This document shows positions 38,622 to 49,700 of a stretch of DNA of 64,000 nt, piece after piece; positions within the stretch are counted from its first letter, which is position 1; each line of letters starts with the position of its first letter. Under the pieces are notes generated by a model. The model was not told the DNA's origin. It saw only the letters and a program-made list of their open reading frames with translations, and did not search any database. Position numbers and translations under genes: made by a program. This DNA is from Zygnema cylindricum (taxonomy: Eukaryota; Streptophyta; Zygnematophyceae; Zygnematales; Zygnemataceae), in contig JBBHKE010000838.1 in assembly GCA_037447655.1 (NCBI GenBank), forward strand, positions 197,122 through 261,121, given 5' to 3'.

Positions 38622-40194
38622 AAATAAAACCATATGTTAAACTTGATATATGTTTATACTAGTATATGTCTACACTAGTATATGTTTCGGCGAAGTGTTA
38701 AGGAATTTTGTACAAATCGACTTTTTATACTTTGGCAGCTAGTGCCAGTTTTTAGTTAAGATGAATAAGTGAGAAAGTTGTGTGATGCCATCCTTATCTA
38801 CCAGTTGCTCTTGTAAGGTTCACATATAGAAAGTCGAGGCAATTCCTTGTTGCCGGAGCATATTCGGGGTATAAGTAAAAACGAAACATTGTTTTCAGTA
38901 AGGATAGTAAGGATTACATTCTGGATGGGAGGATTCAGTATGTTTTTCACAAGCCACATTGTAGACTACATCCCTAAAAGTCCAAGATTTTTTTTTTGCA
39001 GTTCATTTTGAATAACTTTAATTTTTTCCGCATCGAATTTACGTATCGATTTTACTCGAAGTGTTTTGTTTTCCAAATGGATAAAGTATTGGCTTTTCTG
39101 GCTAACTATTTTTGTAAAATGTGTACACGCTTGTTTTGTAAATGTCCTGTTTTATACGAATCCTGTTTTAACCATTTGTTTTCAGTGCTCTGTTCAAAGT
39201 GTATAAATTTGCAGATTAAAAATTAAGTGGTGATGATGCTGCTTGAGTGATCTTGTGTTAGTGCACAGCCCATCATTTTTAGTGACAGTTATTCACTGTC
39301 ATTCGAGTGAGCGCATTTTTGAAGCAAAAACATAATTTGGTGTTAATAACACTTTTTTGTTGAGTGGCCTATAATGAGCCACGTGGCAAACCATAATTTG
39401 GTGTAGTTAATTCCAATAAAATGTCAACGCTGATTATTCACTAACTTTAACTGCATTTGGTGGTGTATTTCTCATGGAATGTCGCTTTAACTTCAAAGCG
39501 CCAAAATAGTATGGATGTGTATCGTCAACAAGAAAGCCAAGTATTGAGCTTTTTGCATCTTTTTGCATCACGTTTGCTCAATTTATTTCATGGCAAAAAC
39601 TTCATAATTTTATCTGCAAACAGAAAAATGATGCTCGTGAAAGATTAAATTTTGACATGCAAATGTTTTTTAAACAATTTTGACGAAACAACATTAACAA
39701 AATGCACATTAGAGTTTCCATAAAAAAAAACAGCAGTAACTGTTGGTAACTTGGCATGTAATTTCTATGTTTTAGTTAAGCCAAAAACTATTTCATCATT
39801 TATGATGATGATAAAGTGGCATTACAATGATCCATGGTGATGATGATTTTGTTGTCCTCTCAAATTCCAAATTACATGAAGTTACCGACAAATTTCTGAA
39901 TGTTGATTTTTTCGGAGGAAAGCTTCAGGTCTTTTATTTTAAGGTGCCAACTGGTATAAACGTATAGAGAAAAGTGCATTTTTACAGACAAATGGTTACA
40001 AAACTCTTATGTAATAGAATATTTAGTAGAAGTTAGAAATATCTATAAGAATTCATAATCAGCCAATGCGCACGTACTTACAGACCTAAAATGTATAAAC
40101 CTAAATTTAGAATCATCTAGAGGAGTCTCCGGTGTTGGTTTTATTCGTGTGCATCGTTTTATCTTTATGTAATGTTGCCTGTGAATCTCGTTTT
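38622..40194 (+). other. Non-coding 3' interior of the LTR element
   Basis: Contains AATAAA right after the syntaxin stop and AT-rich sequence. A stretch at about 39360-39442 has ATAATGAGCCACGTGGCAAA, also present near 48008 and, diverged, near 49535 outside the element. No polypurine tract is evident directly before the 3' LTR. Confidence 0.6.
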
Positions 40195-40730
40195 TGTTAA
40201 GATTTCAATGTGTAAATTCAGTTCAGTTTTGTGTTCAGTTTGTGTTTATGCTAAATTAATGATCAGTTGAAGTCGGCAGTTATGTTTTTTCCCGGAACAT
40301 CCTGTTTAGTCTGAGTGTCGGTTAAAGTTCGTGACGTGGTACTATACGGTTGGTGAATTATTTAGTGCGTAGAACCGTGGTACGGTCATAGGTCCAGATC
40401 ACGGTTAGTTTCGGCGCACTAATGTTTTATTAGGCGTTTCAGCGCCTAAGTGTCAAAAATTGGTGAAAGTGGAGTTTGAGTGGAATTGTGACAGAAGTAG
40501 TATAGTTCTGTCTTCTGGTGGTGTTGGAAGAAAGTATTTTAGGAGGAGTATTGTATAGTTTCATATATCAGAAAAGGAAGTGAAGTTGAAGGAAGAAAGG
40601 GGATGTAAAAAGTTCGATTGAATATATTTTCTATTTGGTCGAGTTCCTTTGTTATCTGTGAATTTCTGATGTCTGGAATTTCTGAATGCTTCCGCTGAAG
40701 ATGTATGTTTAAATGATCCTTTTTATAACA
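40195..40730 (+). repeat. 3' LTR
   Basis: 536 bp, same length and ends as the 5' LTR and nearly identical to it, followed by ATCCT at 40731-40735. Confidence 0.93.
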
Positions 40731-42367
40731 ATCCTTGCCGTCATCCTTGCAGTCAATATTTGCCGTCAATCCTTGCCGTCAATTCGACTTACTAGAAGTT
40801 TCCCTCGGGGAACATATTCCAATATGCTACGCCGTCGAGACGCTAAACGTTAAGTATTCGTACGTAAAAACTAAAAGTTGACCTAGTTTTGTTACGCTTT
40901 TCTTGAAGTTAGGAAACAAGACAGAGAGGAATGCTGAAATATGTTTAAATGGAAATTTCACGGCAGCCTGCGTAATTTAAAGACGTGTGTACGTGGCGCA
41001 AACCGTGTGTCGGTGCGATTTTGTGTACATCTGCCGTTGCATTAGTTGTGTCGGCAGGTTACAGTAATTCATGTACGGACAGTCGGAAGGGTCCAGGAAG
41101 AAATGGACCCGGAAGTACTTGTTACGGTGCATAGGCTCTTGTACGGTTCAGCCTTCTGATTGGATCGTACGCCAGACGATAGATTGGTAAGTGTATAAAG
41201 ATAGGACAGACGTCGATTTGGAAAAACTATATAACTTTTTGGATGACAATTATGCACTCATTTTTCTAGTACTTTGGAAGTGATTATTTATGAATACGTT
41301 TATCGGTTTTCAGTTAAGTTTTGTTTATTTAGTTCTTGCGGTGGAAACTTGTCCTCTTGCCAAGTTTCCTATGATTCTTGAAATTGGTTCATAAGTCTTG
41401 CTTTGCTAAAGTAGGCTCGTGAATGAATGAAGTTTCAAATCTATAATTTTAAGCTTGATTTTTTTTTTACAAAATTTTTGGAATGCGCTATTTTTTTTTT
41501 TTTAGTCTTTGTTGTTGGCAAAGGAAGTTGGTAGCTGTCACGATTTGCAATATATCTGTGTTTATTTGACTTTGTACGGTAAAGAGGGCTTGGAATTAGG
41601 TCGGTCACAGCAAGTAGTTGGAGAGAGGGAGAGGGAGAGGGAGGAGGAGCAGCTTTTGCTTAAGTCATCCGTAGAATGGGTTTTATAAAGAATCAAAGTT
41701 TACAAGGGGGCCTCTCACAACAATTGAGATGTGAAGAATCAACATTTCCAATCGTTTGGGAGAGAGTACTTTTTGATTGTAAGTCTATTTCTCCCTCATT
41801 CATTGATGTAAAAAAAAATGTAGCTTCAATTTTCATATTGATTTTTTTTTAATTGTTTCTAAGAGTTTAAAAAATATAGTATTTTTTTAAAGATCGTATA
41901 GGAACTTTTAAGCATTTGAAGTCTTTTAGAGGACTTTAGGTTTCCATAATGTTTTTTTGCCGTAAGGTTCTTGATGGTTTTATAAGATATTAACATTATT
42001 CGTTTATGTCTACTTCTATTTTGTTGGGGAACTAAGGCTACGAGGGTACAAAATCGAAATTAATAAGACCCTACACTTTGTTGACACGGTAAACTCTACC
42101 CGTATTGACATCCGACAAGAGGCAATGCGACACAAACCACACATAGTATCTTTGTGGCCTTGCCATTAAGAACATCATCAAGACACTGTAAATGACTATT
42201 AGTGCAAATAACACTAATTTGACAATCCTAATTTTTGACCGATGAACCTGAAAATAATTTTGTGATACTATATTTTCCTTTACCTTCATTAAGGTATGAT
42301 TTAATTAGTGTCCACCACACTAGTTCAAGAGGTTCTAAAATAGTGCATTGTACGAAATGTGCCCGAT

Positions 42368-43268
42368 CATAGTTGTTCAAAACGCATTTTGTGCACGATT
42401 CAAACGCGCGAATTATACGTAACGAACGCATTGAACGATTTGAAAAAATTGTTTAAATCGGTAATCAATTTTCATCCGTACTATTCCGTACATGTTAATA
42501 AAATGAATTTTACATATACCGCAGTTTGTAAGTTTTCCGTTAAATGAGCGCTAAAACAATTATATATATTTAAATATGTATCACACTCCATCTGCGTTTC
42601 GGAATTTTCTCATCGACTAGTAGCGGACAGTTGTAAATCGGGATTTTGCGAAATGGCGTAGTGCCAGGTTCAAATCTCGGCCAACGCAATTTTTTTGTCA
42701 GTCCGTCTGATACTCTGATACTATCTGACAGGCAGCCATGGCCGCCTTCTCTCTCTATGTCTTAAACAGCATACGACTGCCTTCTCTCTCTATCTCTCGA
42801 AGAGCATACGACTGCAAAAAAATAAAGTACAGACCATGTACAATTGACATTTTTCACATTCCATGGCGGTTTCGTTTTCAACATTCCATGGCGGCTTCTT
42901 TCAAAAAAAATTGAAGAAGACGTTCATACAGTTTTCAAACTTACCGCGCTCAAATAGTGTGACATTTCAACGTCTCTTTTCGAAAATGTCCGTACATTTT
43001 CGATAAAATTACGTACATGTTCCGTGAATTTTTTGTTCAGTTTACTGGACAGAAAGTACTAATAACTGCGACATATGTTTTCGTCAAATTTCGTACATTT
43101 CTGTAAAAAACCGCACATTTTACGGGAAATACTGTACTTTTCCCATAAATTGTACTTGCAGTTTACCGGACATATAGTACATCGCGTTTTCTGCGATTTT
43201 TTCAACAGTCGCGAATTATACGTAGAAATCGGAGAAATTGAAAAAGTCGTACGATTTGAACAACAGCG
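42368..43268. mobile_element. hAT-like element (CATAGTTGTTCAAATCG family), copy 2
   Basis: Left end CATAGTTGTTCAAAACGC, right end ACGATTTGAACAACAGCG. Flanks TGCCCGAT and TGCCTGAT are an 8-bp target duplication with one mismatch. At 900 bp it is longer than copy 1 and shares the GTACATTTTCG/TGTCCG words. Confidence 0.6.
42664..42688 (+). other. tRNA-like T-arm and acceptor relic
   Basis: CCAGGTTCAAATCTCGG resembles a T-arm (box B-like GGTTCAAATC) followed by CCAACGCA as a 3' acceptor strand. No matching 5' acceptor strand or D-arm is visible upstream, so it is a fragment, perhaps of a tRNA-derived repeat. Confidence 0.3.
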
Positions 43269-45218
43269 TGCCTGATTGTTCGTTAATTGCTCGTTATTTC
43301 CTAAGATAGTACTGAAAAACTGTATGATAACCTCGTCATCTCGAGAGAGTGACTAGCGCGTAGACACGGGGTTTCCGCATAATCCGTACCGGGTCGAAGT
43401 GCGTCTCACCAGCCAATCACTTTTGGGCGTTAATCCGTCCCCTACATATTGTAACTCCTGTGATTCGCTGTAGTGTTTTTATATCGTAACAAAAACTGTT
43501 CTAACATGTAATGCGAACGCTTCGTACAATTGTCTATTTTAACGGAGAGCCGTTCGTTAGCCGACTCATGACACCTTTCCTCCCAAACAAAAAATCGACC
43601 AATAGAGTTCTGTTATTTGATTCATTATTTACACGACAGGTTAACGAAGGGCTTTCCGTACACTAGACATTTGCTGATTTGCCCTTGACCTATGCGTCGC
43701 GACAGCGAAACAGAACACCTTTTGTTCCTAATGGAATCCCGCCATTTGTAGAGAAACACGTCAGCGCATCACTTTGTCGAAAAGACGTCACCGGCGAATC
43801 ACTTTGTCCTGGTCGTTGTCGCTGTTCGCAGAGGGTCGCCGTCCACCGCCACCTGGCGGGCATTTACCGACCTGGATAGATCGGCTGACGTGGCGAGAGA
43901 CCTATATTAAAACCCACGCGCGGGTGCAATTTTATCGTGTCGGTTCAGTTTTCTTCATTTCCTGCCGCCCGCAAATTTTGTCTGAGAGCTCCGGCGCTAA
44001 AACCCTAAGGCATAAAAAAATAAAAAATAAAAACTCGTCGGTGCCAGGTTTCCGTACGGACACAACAAACTCTACAATTCTGTACCGTACCGTACTGTAA
44101 TCATGATGGCGGATTATGCAAGGTTGTGCTGCGCAAGGTTATATATTGGTGCGTTTCGTTTTACGTATTTTTTTTATGTTTTTTTAATGTTTTTTTTTTT
44201 TTGTTTTTACATAAGGTATTTTTCAGGCATGTTTTAGGTTTTTCTGACTCTTTCCAGAAAAAAATAAAAAACGAAAATGAAAATATCAAAATAAACATCG
44301 GCACGTGCGAAAGGAGCTTCGCGTGCGAACGAAAAGCGTCTGCGTACGTTTTCGAGGCTGATTTTTTTTGTCTGCCAAGGTCCTATTACTTCTGCTTTTG
44401 CTTTGTCGTACCTTAAAACGTGCGGACACTTCCGTACAGAATCAGCACGCAGTGCGTAAAGTACGATTATTATATCCGTACGAAATCCGCATAACCTTTA
44501 CGCACTTTTGTCTTTTGAAGACTCCCTTCCTGGAACCAATAAGAATTCCTGTAGAATTTTCTGTTGGCGTAAAATGCGCAAAAGCCGATTTGCCACGCAT
44601 GAATGTTCCTACAAAGTATGAGACATATTTTTTTTGTCGTTTATCGGCTATGCGTTTGCGGGACCAGAATCATCTGAGAAGATCGACGGCTAAGATATCT
44701 TCCAAGGTTTCCAGTTGAAAATGCAACGGAATGATCCGACGGCTACAGATTTCTAAAAAGGTTCTCGCTGAAAAATCTTGCGGCGACAATAGTCAGTCAG
44801 GATCCTTTCCGAGATTCTCGGCGATTTTAAGCGTCAGAGATTTCGTCCTGAACTGTACAATGTACTTTTTCTCATGTTATATATTTTTTCAAAATTTAAG
44901 GAGATTTACTCGCACGAACCAATGAGAAGAGGCGTGGGACGATATCATTAAACAACTACGGCAGATTTAATAGATTCTGTACTTTTATGTACTTTTATAG
45001 TACGAAACAGTACCAAATTTTTGAAGTACATTGAATCGCCACTTGGTCCAAAATCCAAAATCCACCTAGGCAGCATTTCTCCGTCACGGTACAGACCAAT
45101 CTGTACATACACATCTGTACGGACTATGTACAATCTGTACCTTCAAATCACATCTACGCATTGCTAAAAAATCCATACTATATTATAAATCACGAAATAT
45201 ATATTCTTTACTTTCCTG

Positions 45219-45673
45219 CATAGTTCAAAAGTAGGTGACCGTACGCCCATACAATATGCCTATTGTATGCAAAACATACAATATGGCCTTAAGACCCATA
45301 TTGTATTGGCCGCAAAATGAAATAAAATAGTAGCAGGGTTGAATGCACATGGATCGATAGAGAATTAAACGTCATGCCTAAATTTGAAAAAAAAATCGGA
45401 CAAAAAAAACTTTTTCTATGAGTTTTGAGCGAATTTTTATTAAAACCGTTAGATTTGGACAATCTGACGGTCGTTGATGAAAGCAACGATCTAAGAAGAT
45501 CACATGAAAAGCCCATAACACAACTTACGATAGGACTGTCGTCAGATTAGGACGATCGGACGGTCTCTGATAAAAGTAGCGATCTAAAAGATCGCATGGA
45601 AAGCCCGTAACACAACTTACGCTAAAGGCGGCCTATTTAAGGCCTACGAAAAAGCGCCTACTTTTGAACTATG
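45219..45673. mobile_element. hAT-like MITE (CATAGTTCAAAAGTAGG family), copy 1
   Basis: Inverted termini CATAGTTCAAAAGTAGG and CCTACTTTTGAACTATG with an exact 8-bp target duplication CTTTCCTG on both sides. The interior has the nested palindrome ATACAATATG/CATATTGTAT and ACGATCGGACGGTC. Confidence 0.85.
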
Positions 45674-45844
45674 CTTTCCTGCCATTGGCCTAAAAGGACA
45701 AAACCTGCAAGCAAGACTACGTGACATCTACAGTCATGCTTTACCGTTTTTATTCGTACAAATTCGTAGTACAAATGTACTCTGAAACTGTACCTTCTCA
45801 CAGTTACGAACTACATTCATATTCGTGTACGGAATTTAGACAGG

Positions 45845-46018
45845 CGTGTACGGAATAAAACATGAGTGTACGGATTATGTACATGAGTGTACGGATTAGG
45901 AACACTTTATCATGTGACGCGTGACAACTGACGCTTTCCACTATTTACGTACATGAGTGTACGGATTAAGTACATGTGTGTACGGATTAAGAACACTTTA
46001 TCATGTGACGTAACAAAG
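45845..46018 (+). promoter_or_regulatory. Duplicated block upstream of the hydrolase gene
   Basis: Five copies of an (ACATG)nGTGTACGGATTA-type unit, and two copies of a larger block that ends GAACACTTTATCATGTGACG and is followed by TGACGCTTTCCACTA. The block is rich in TGACG/ACGT cores of the kind bound by plant bZIP factors. Lies 200-370 bp before the proposed start codon. Confidence 0.5.
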
Positions 46019-46095
46019 GGCGTAACGTGACAGCTGACGCTTTCCACTACTTTTTCTCCCCTGGACGACAGTATTGCTGTTTCACTTTTTCTTGC

Positions 46096-46138
<43 letters not shown>

Positions 46139-46194
46139 CCTCCCTCCCTCCCTCCCTCCCTCCCTCCCTCCCTCCCTCCCTCCCTCCCTCTCTT
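46096..46194. repeat. (CT)n / (CCCT)n microsatellite in the hydrolase leader
   Basis: A dinucleotide CT run passes into a CCCT tetranucleotide run just before the candidate ATG at 46222, as is common in plant 5' UTRs. Confidence 0.85.
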
Positions 46195-46221
46195 TCCTAC
46201 ACTCTGACTACCTCACATGCC

Positions 46222-46690
46222 ATGGCAGCACTAGTTTCGCCCTCTTCTCTCCTTCTACCCCCTTCCTTCCTACCCAAGCTTCCCTCTCCCTCTCCCTCCT
46301 CTCTCTCTCTCTTCTCTCTCTTCTCTCTCTCTTCCTCTCCCTTCTCTCCTTCTCGAAAGCAGTAAATCCTCTAATTTGTCGTTTTCTGATTGTCATTCCT
46401 TGGGAGCTCGGGCATCAGCAGCAGCCAATGGGGCGCCTTCTTTTCCTCCCTCTCCCTCCTCTCCCTCTCCCTCCTCTCCCCCCTATGAGGCGGTGCCACG
46501 TGGCATCCTGGGGAAGCTGGTGGAAGGCGTAGTGGGACCTGAAAGCTGGACGAATACTCTGACAGGGTAAGGGGGGGGAGGAGGGAGGGGAGGAGGGAGG
46601 GGGAGGAGGGAGGGGGAGGAGGGGGAGGAGGGGTGGGAGGAGTGGGGAGGGAGCTTCAATTTTTCATTCTTTCTTGTCTCTGTGTTTCTC

Positions 46691-46781
<91 letters not shown>

Positions 46782-49700
46782 CCCTCTTTTCTCCCTCTCC
46801 TTCTCCCCATTCCCTGTTTCGTCTTTTTGATTTTCCTGTCGTTTTCACGCTCTCTCCCTCTTTCTTTTTTCTACGTTTGACAGTTCACTTTTTTTTTCTT
46901 TTTCTCTCCCTTTCCTCCCCTTCCCCCTCCCTTTATCCCTAACTCCCCCCCTACTCCCGCTCCCTCTCCCCCTCCCCCCTCTCCCCCCTCCCCCTTCCCT
47001 TCTCCCTCCCCCTCCCCCCTCTCCCCTCTCCCCTCTCCCCCCCTTCCCTTCTCCCTCCCCCTCCCCCTCCCCCTCTCCCCTCTCCCCCCCCTCCCCCTTC
47101 CCTTCTCCCTCCCCCTCCCCCTCTCCCCTCTCCCCTCTCCCCCCCCCTCCCCCTTCCCTTCTCCCTCCCCCTCCCCCTCTCCCCTCTCCCCCCTCCCCCT
47201 CTCCCCTCTCCCCTCTCCCCTCTCCCCTCTCCCCTCTCCCCTCTCCCCTCTCCCCTCTCCCCTCTCCCCTCTCCCCTCTCCCCTCTCCCCTCTCCCCTCT
47301 CCCCTCTCTCTCCCCCCCCCCCCCCCCCCTTCTCCCCTCTCCCTCTTCCCTTCCCTATAATTGTCTATTTCCTTATGTGATTGAATTCCATTGTTAATCT
47401 ATTAAGTCTGTCTGTCCCTTTTTATCTCTTTTTTTTTTTTTTTTTTTTAGAGTTTTGTAACTGAATATATGTATTTTTTTTTTTGTTTTTGTGAAGGATT
47501 TTGTCGGCACTCGATCGTAATGACTATCTGATCATTTTAAATTTTTTCCTTTTAATTCTGTAATAATGTTATATCTTTTTATTATTATTTAAATAAATCT
47601 TTTTATTGCTCTGTAATAATGTCTTTTTTGTTATTTTGTAATGATGGTTTTTTTTATTTTTCTTTAATTATGTCTTTTTAGCTTTTGTCCGGTGCCCATT
47701 ATTATTTTTATCGCTCTAATTTGACTGCATTTTTTTGTTTTTGAACTGACACGATATATTAGTGTAATACCACTACACCGTGTATCGCTATTAGTGTTAA
47801 TATTTTTTTTGCCACCTAAAACATCTTTACTCCGTACACACTTGTCCGGTTTTCAATTTGAGACCGCCAATCGGAAGCGAATCTTACCTTTCAATCGCAA
47901 CCGTCAGATCCACGATCTGACAAGCGTTTACGGAGAAAAAATGTTTTAAGTGGCAAAAAAAACATTTAACACTAATAGCAATTCACGGTGTACTTAGTTA
48001 AGTGTTCCATAATGAGCCACGTGGCAAAACACAATGTAGCGTAGTTGATTATAATATAACAACTCTAATAGTTTTCCAACTTTAATTGTGACGGGCCGTT
48101 ACAGGTAGCCCAAGAAAACCTATGCCTTATTACAATGCCTTATTAGATTTTGTGAATTTTATTACTGTTAAAGCGGATTTAGTAACAACTACGCTAAATG
48201 CTTGTCGATATAATATATGCTGTTGACACTCGATAAATGTGATATACACTTATTGAATGTTATTTATACTTATCTTTGATTCATTGGATTCCTATTTCAG
48301 CTTTGTATATGCTATTTTCTCATTGCTGAAAGCTATTTCAGGACTTTACTTTATCATATTATTTTCCTTAAATTGTTGTTCTTTCAATATTTTCCTTCAA
48401 AATGTTCCTTACAAATTCTTATTCCTTGCATATTTTCCTTCTAATTGTGAGGATATCAGGACCGAGGAGGCCTTATTGGACACATCGACTCTGAAAAATC
48501 CGAAAGAACTCGCCGATCCCAACAGCCGATTCGCCCATTTCCGAGGAGTCGAGATTCACTACAAAATTTCAAAGCCTTTTGTGTCTCTCTCCGAATTCGA
48601 CGAAAAAGTTTTGGGAGGAGAAGGAACGACGATGGTCGGGACTCCGGCGGTTCTTCTCCATGGATTCGGAGCCTCCCTCTTCTCCTTCGAAAAGATTCTT
48701 CGTCCTTTAGCGACGCTTCTCGGAGCTCCGACTTTGGCTTTCGATCGCCCGGCTTTCGGATTGACCAGTAGAATGAAGCCGCCCCGCAATAATGGGAAAT
48801 GGGGTTTTTGTCCTCCGGAATCGAATCCGTATTCGAGCGCTTTTTCGGCCGACGCCACTTTAGGGTTTGAGACTTTTCTGATGCAGCAAATCAGTGGACA
48901 TGCGAAAGGGACGATTCTTGTCGGGTAGGGAGGGAGAGGGAGGGATGAAGGAGAGAGGGAGGGAGGGAGTTGAGGGCTGGAGGGAAAGAAAGAGGGAATA
49001 GGGAAAGAAAGGGGAAAACTGGGAAAGATAGCCACTTTAGGTTCTGAGGCGTTGGGTCTTGATGCAGCAAACCAGTGGACATGTGAAAGGACGATTTCTA
49101 TTTGGCAGTTAGAGAGGGAGGGATAGAGAGGGAGGCGGGGAGGGAAGGTAAGAGGGGAGGGAGGAAAAAGGATAGGGAGGGAGGAAGGGGAGAAAACGAA
49201 GTAGATCTGTCCAAAGAAGTTTAATGTTGGGCCTCTGGGCCTATGTTTGAGATAGTCACTTTTTAAAAGTACAGATAATTGTGGGTCTACTTCTAACTAG
49301 AGTAACATTGTCAAAATAAATTAAATGTGTCTAAATAAACTAAATTATTCTCGATCACTAATTGACTAAGCAATGAAATTTTTGGAGTCTTTTATGTGTA
49401 AGCAAACTACATGTCTCTTACCAAAGTAATTGACTGCATCATCCATCGCTAGAGTTAATAACGTAATTTTGGAGCTGTAGTAATGCTTTTTGTGCTCCAA
49501 ATCATAAATCAATGTTACTAATGGTGTAAGTACACGGTCCACAATAGGCCACGTTGTAAAACATAATTTAGTGTAGTTGATCATAGTAAAATGTTAACGC
49601 GAGTAATTCACCGACTCTACTAAAAATGGGCGGTGTATTGACTAAACAAAGTATATTTTTGGACTATTTTTTGACAAGCACTCACCAGTGTATCTAGCGA

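Larger units (their letters stand above)
37008..40730 (+). mobile_element. Young non-autonomous LTR retroelement carrying a syntaxin gene
   Basis: Two 536-bp direct LTRs (37008-37543 and 40195-40730), each beginning TGTTAAG and ending ATAACA, flank 2651 bp of interior. The target duplication ATCCT lies at 37003-37007 and 40731-40735. A primer-binding site lies 2 bp after the left LTR. I found no gag, protease, integrase or reverse-transcriptase frame; the only gene is the syntaxin at 37701-38621, in LTR orientation. The 3' interior (38622-40194) is non-coding. The bases just before the right LTR are not a purine tract, which is unusual. Mobilisation would need enzymes from another element. 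Confidence 0.92.
40736..45218. other. Intergenic region without supported genes
   Basis: AT-rich, with many TGTACGG/CCGTACA words. It holds the hAT-like element at 42368-43268 and a tRNA-like T-arm at 42664-42688. 43280-45210 has mixed composition but no splice-compatible coding pattern that I recognise. Confidence 0.5.

Noticed and set aside
46027-46942. Ser-Leu repeat frames in the CT tracts
   Set aside because: Open only because of the CT/CCCT repeats; no conserved sequence, apart from the ATG at 46222 considered for the hydrolase.
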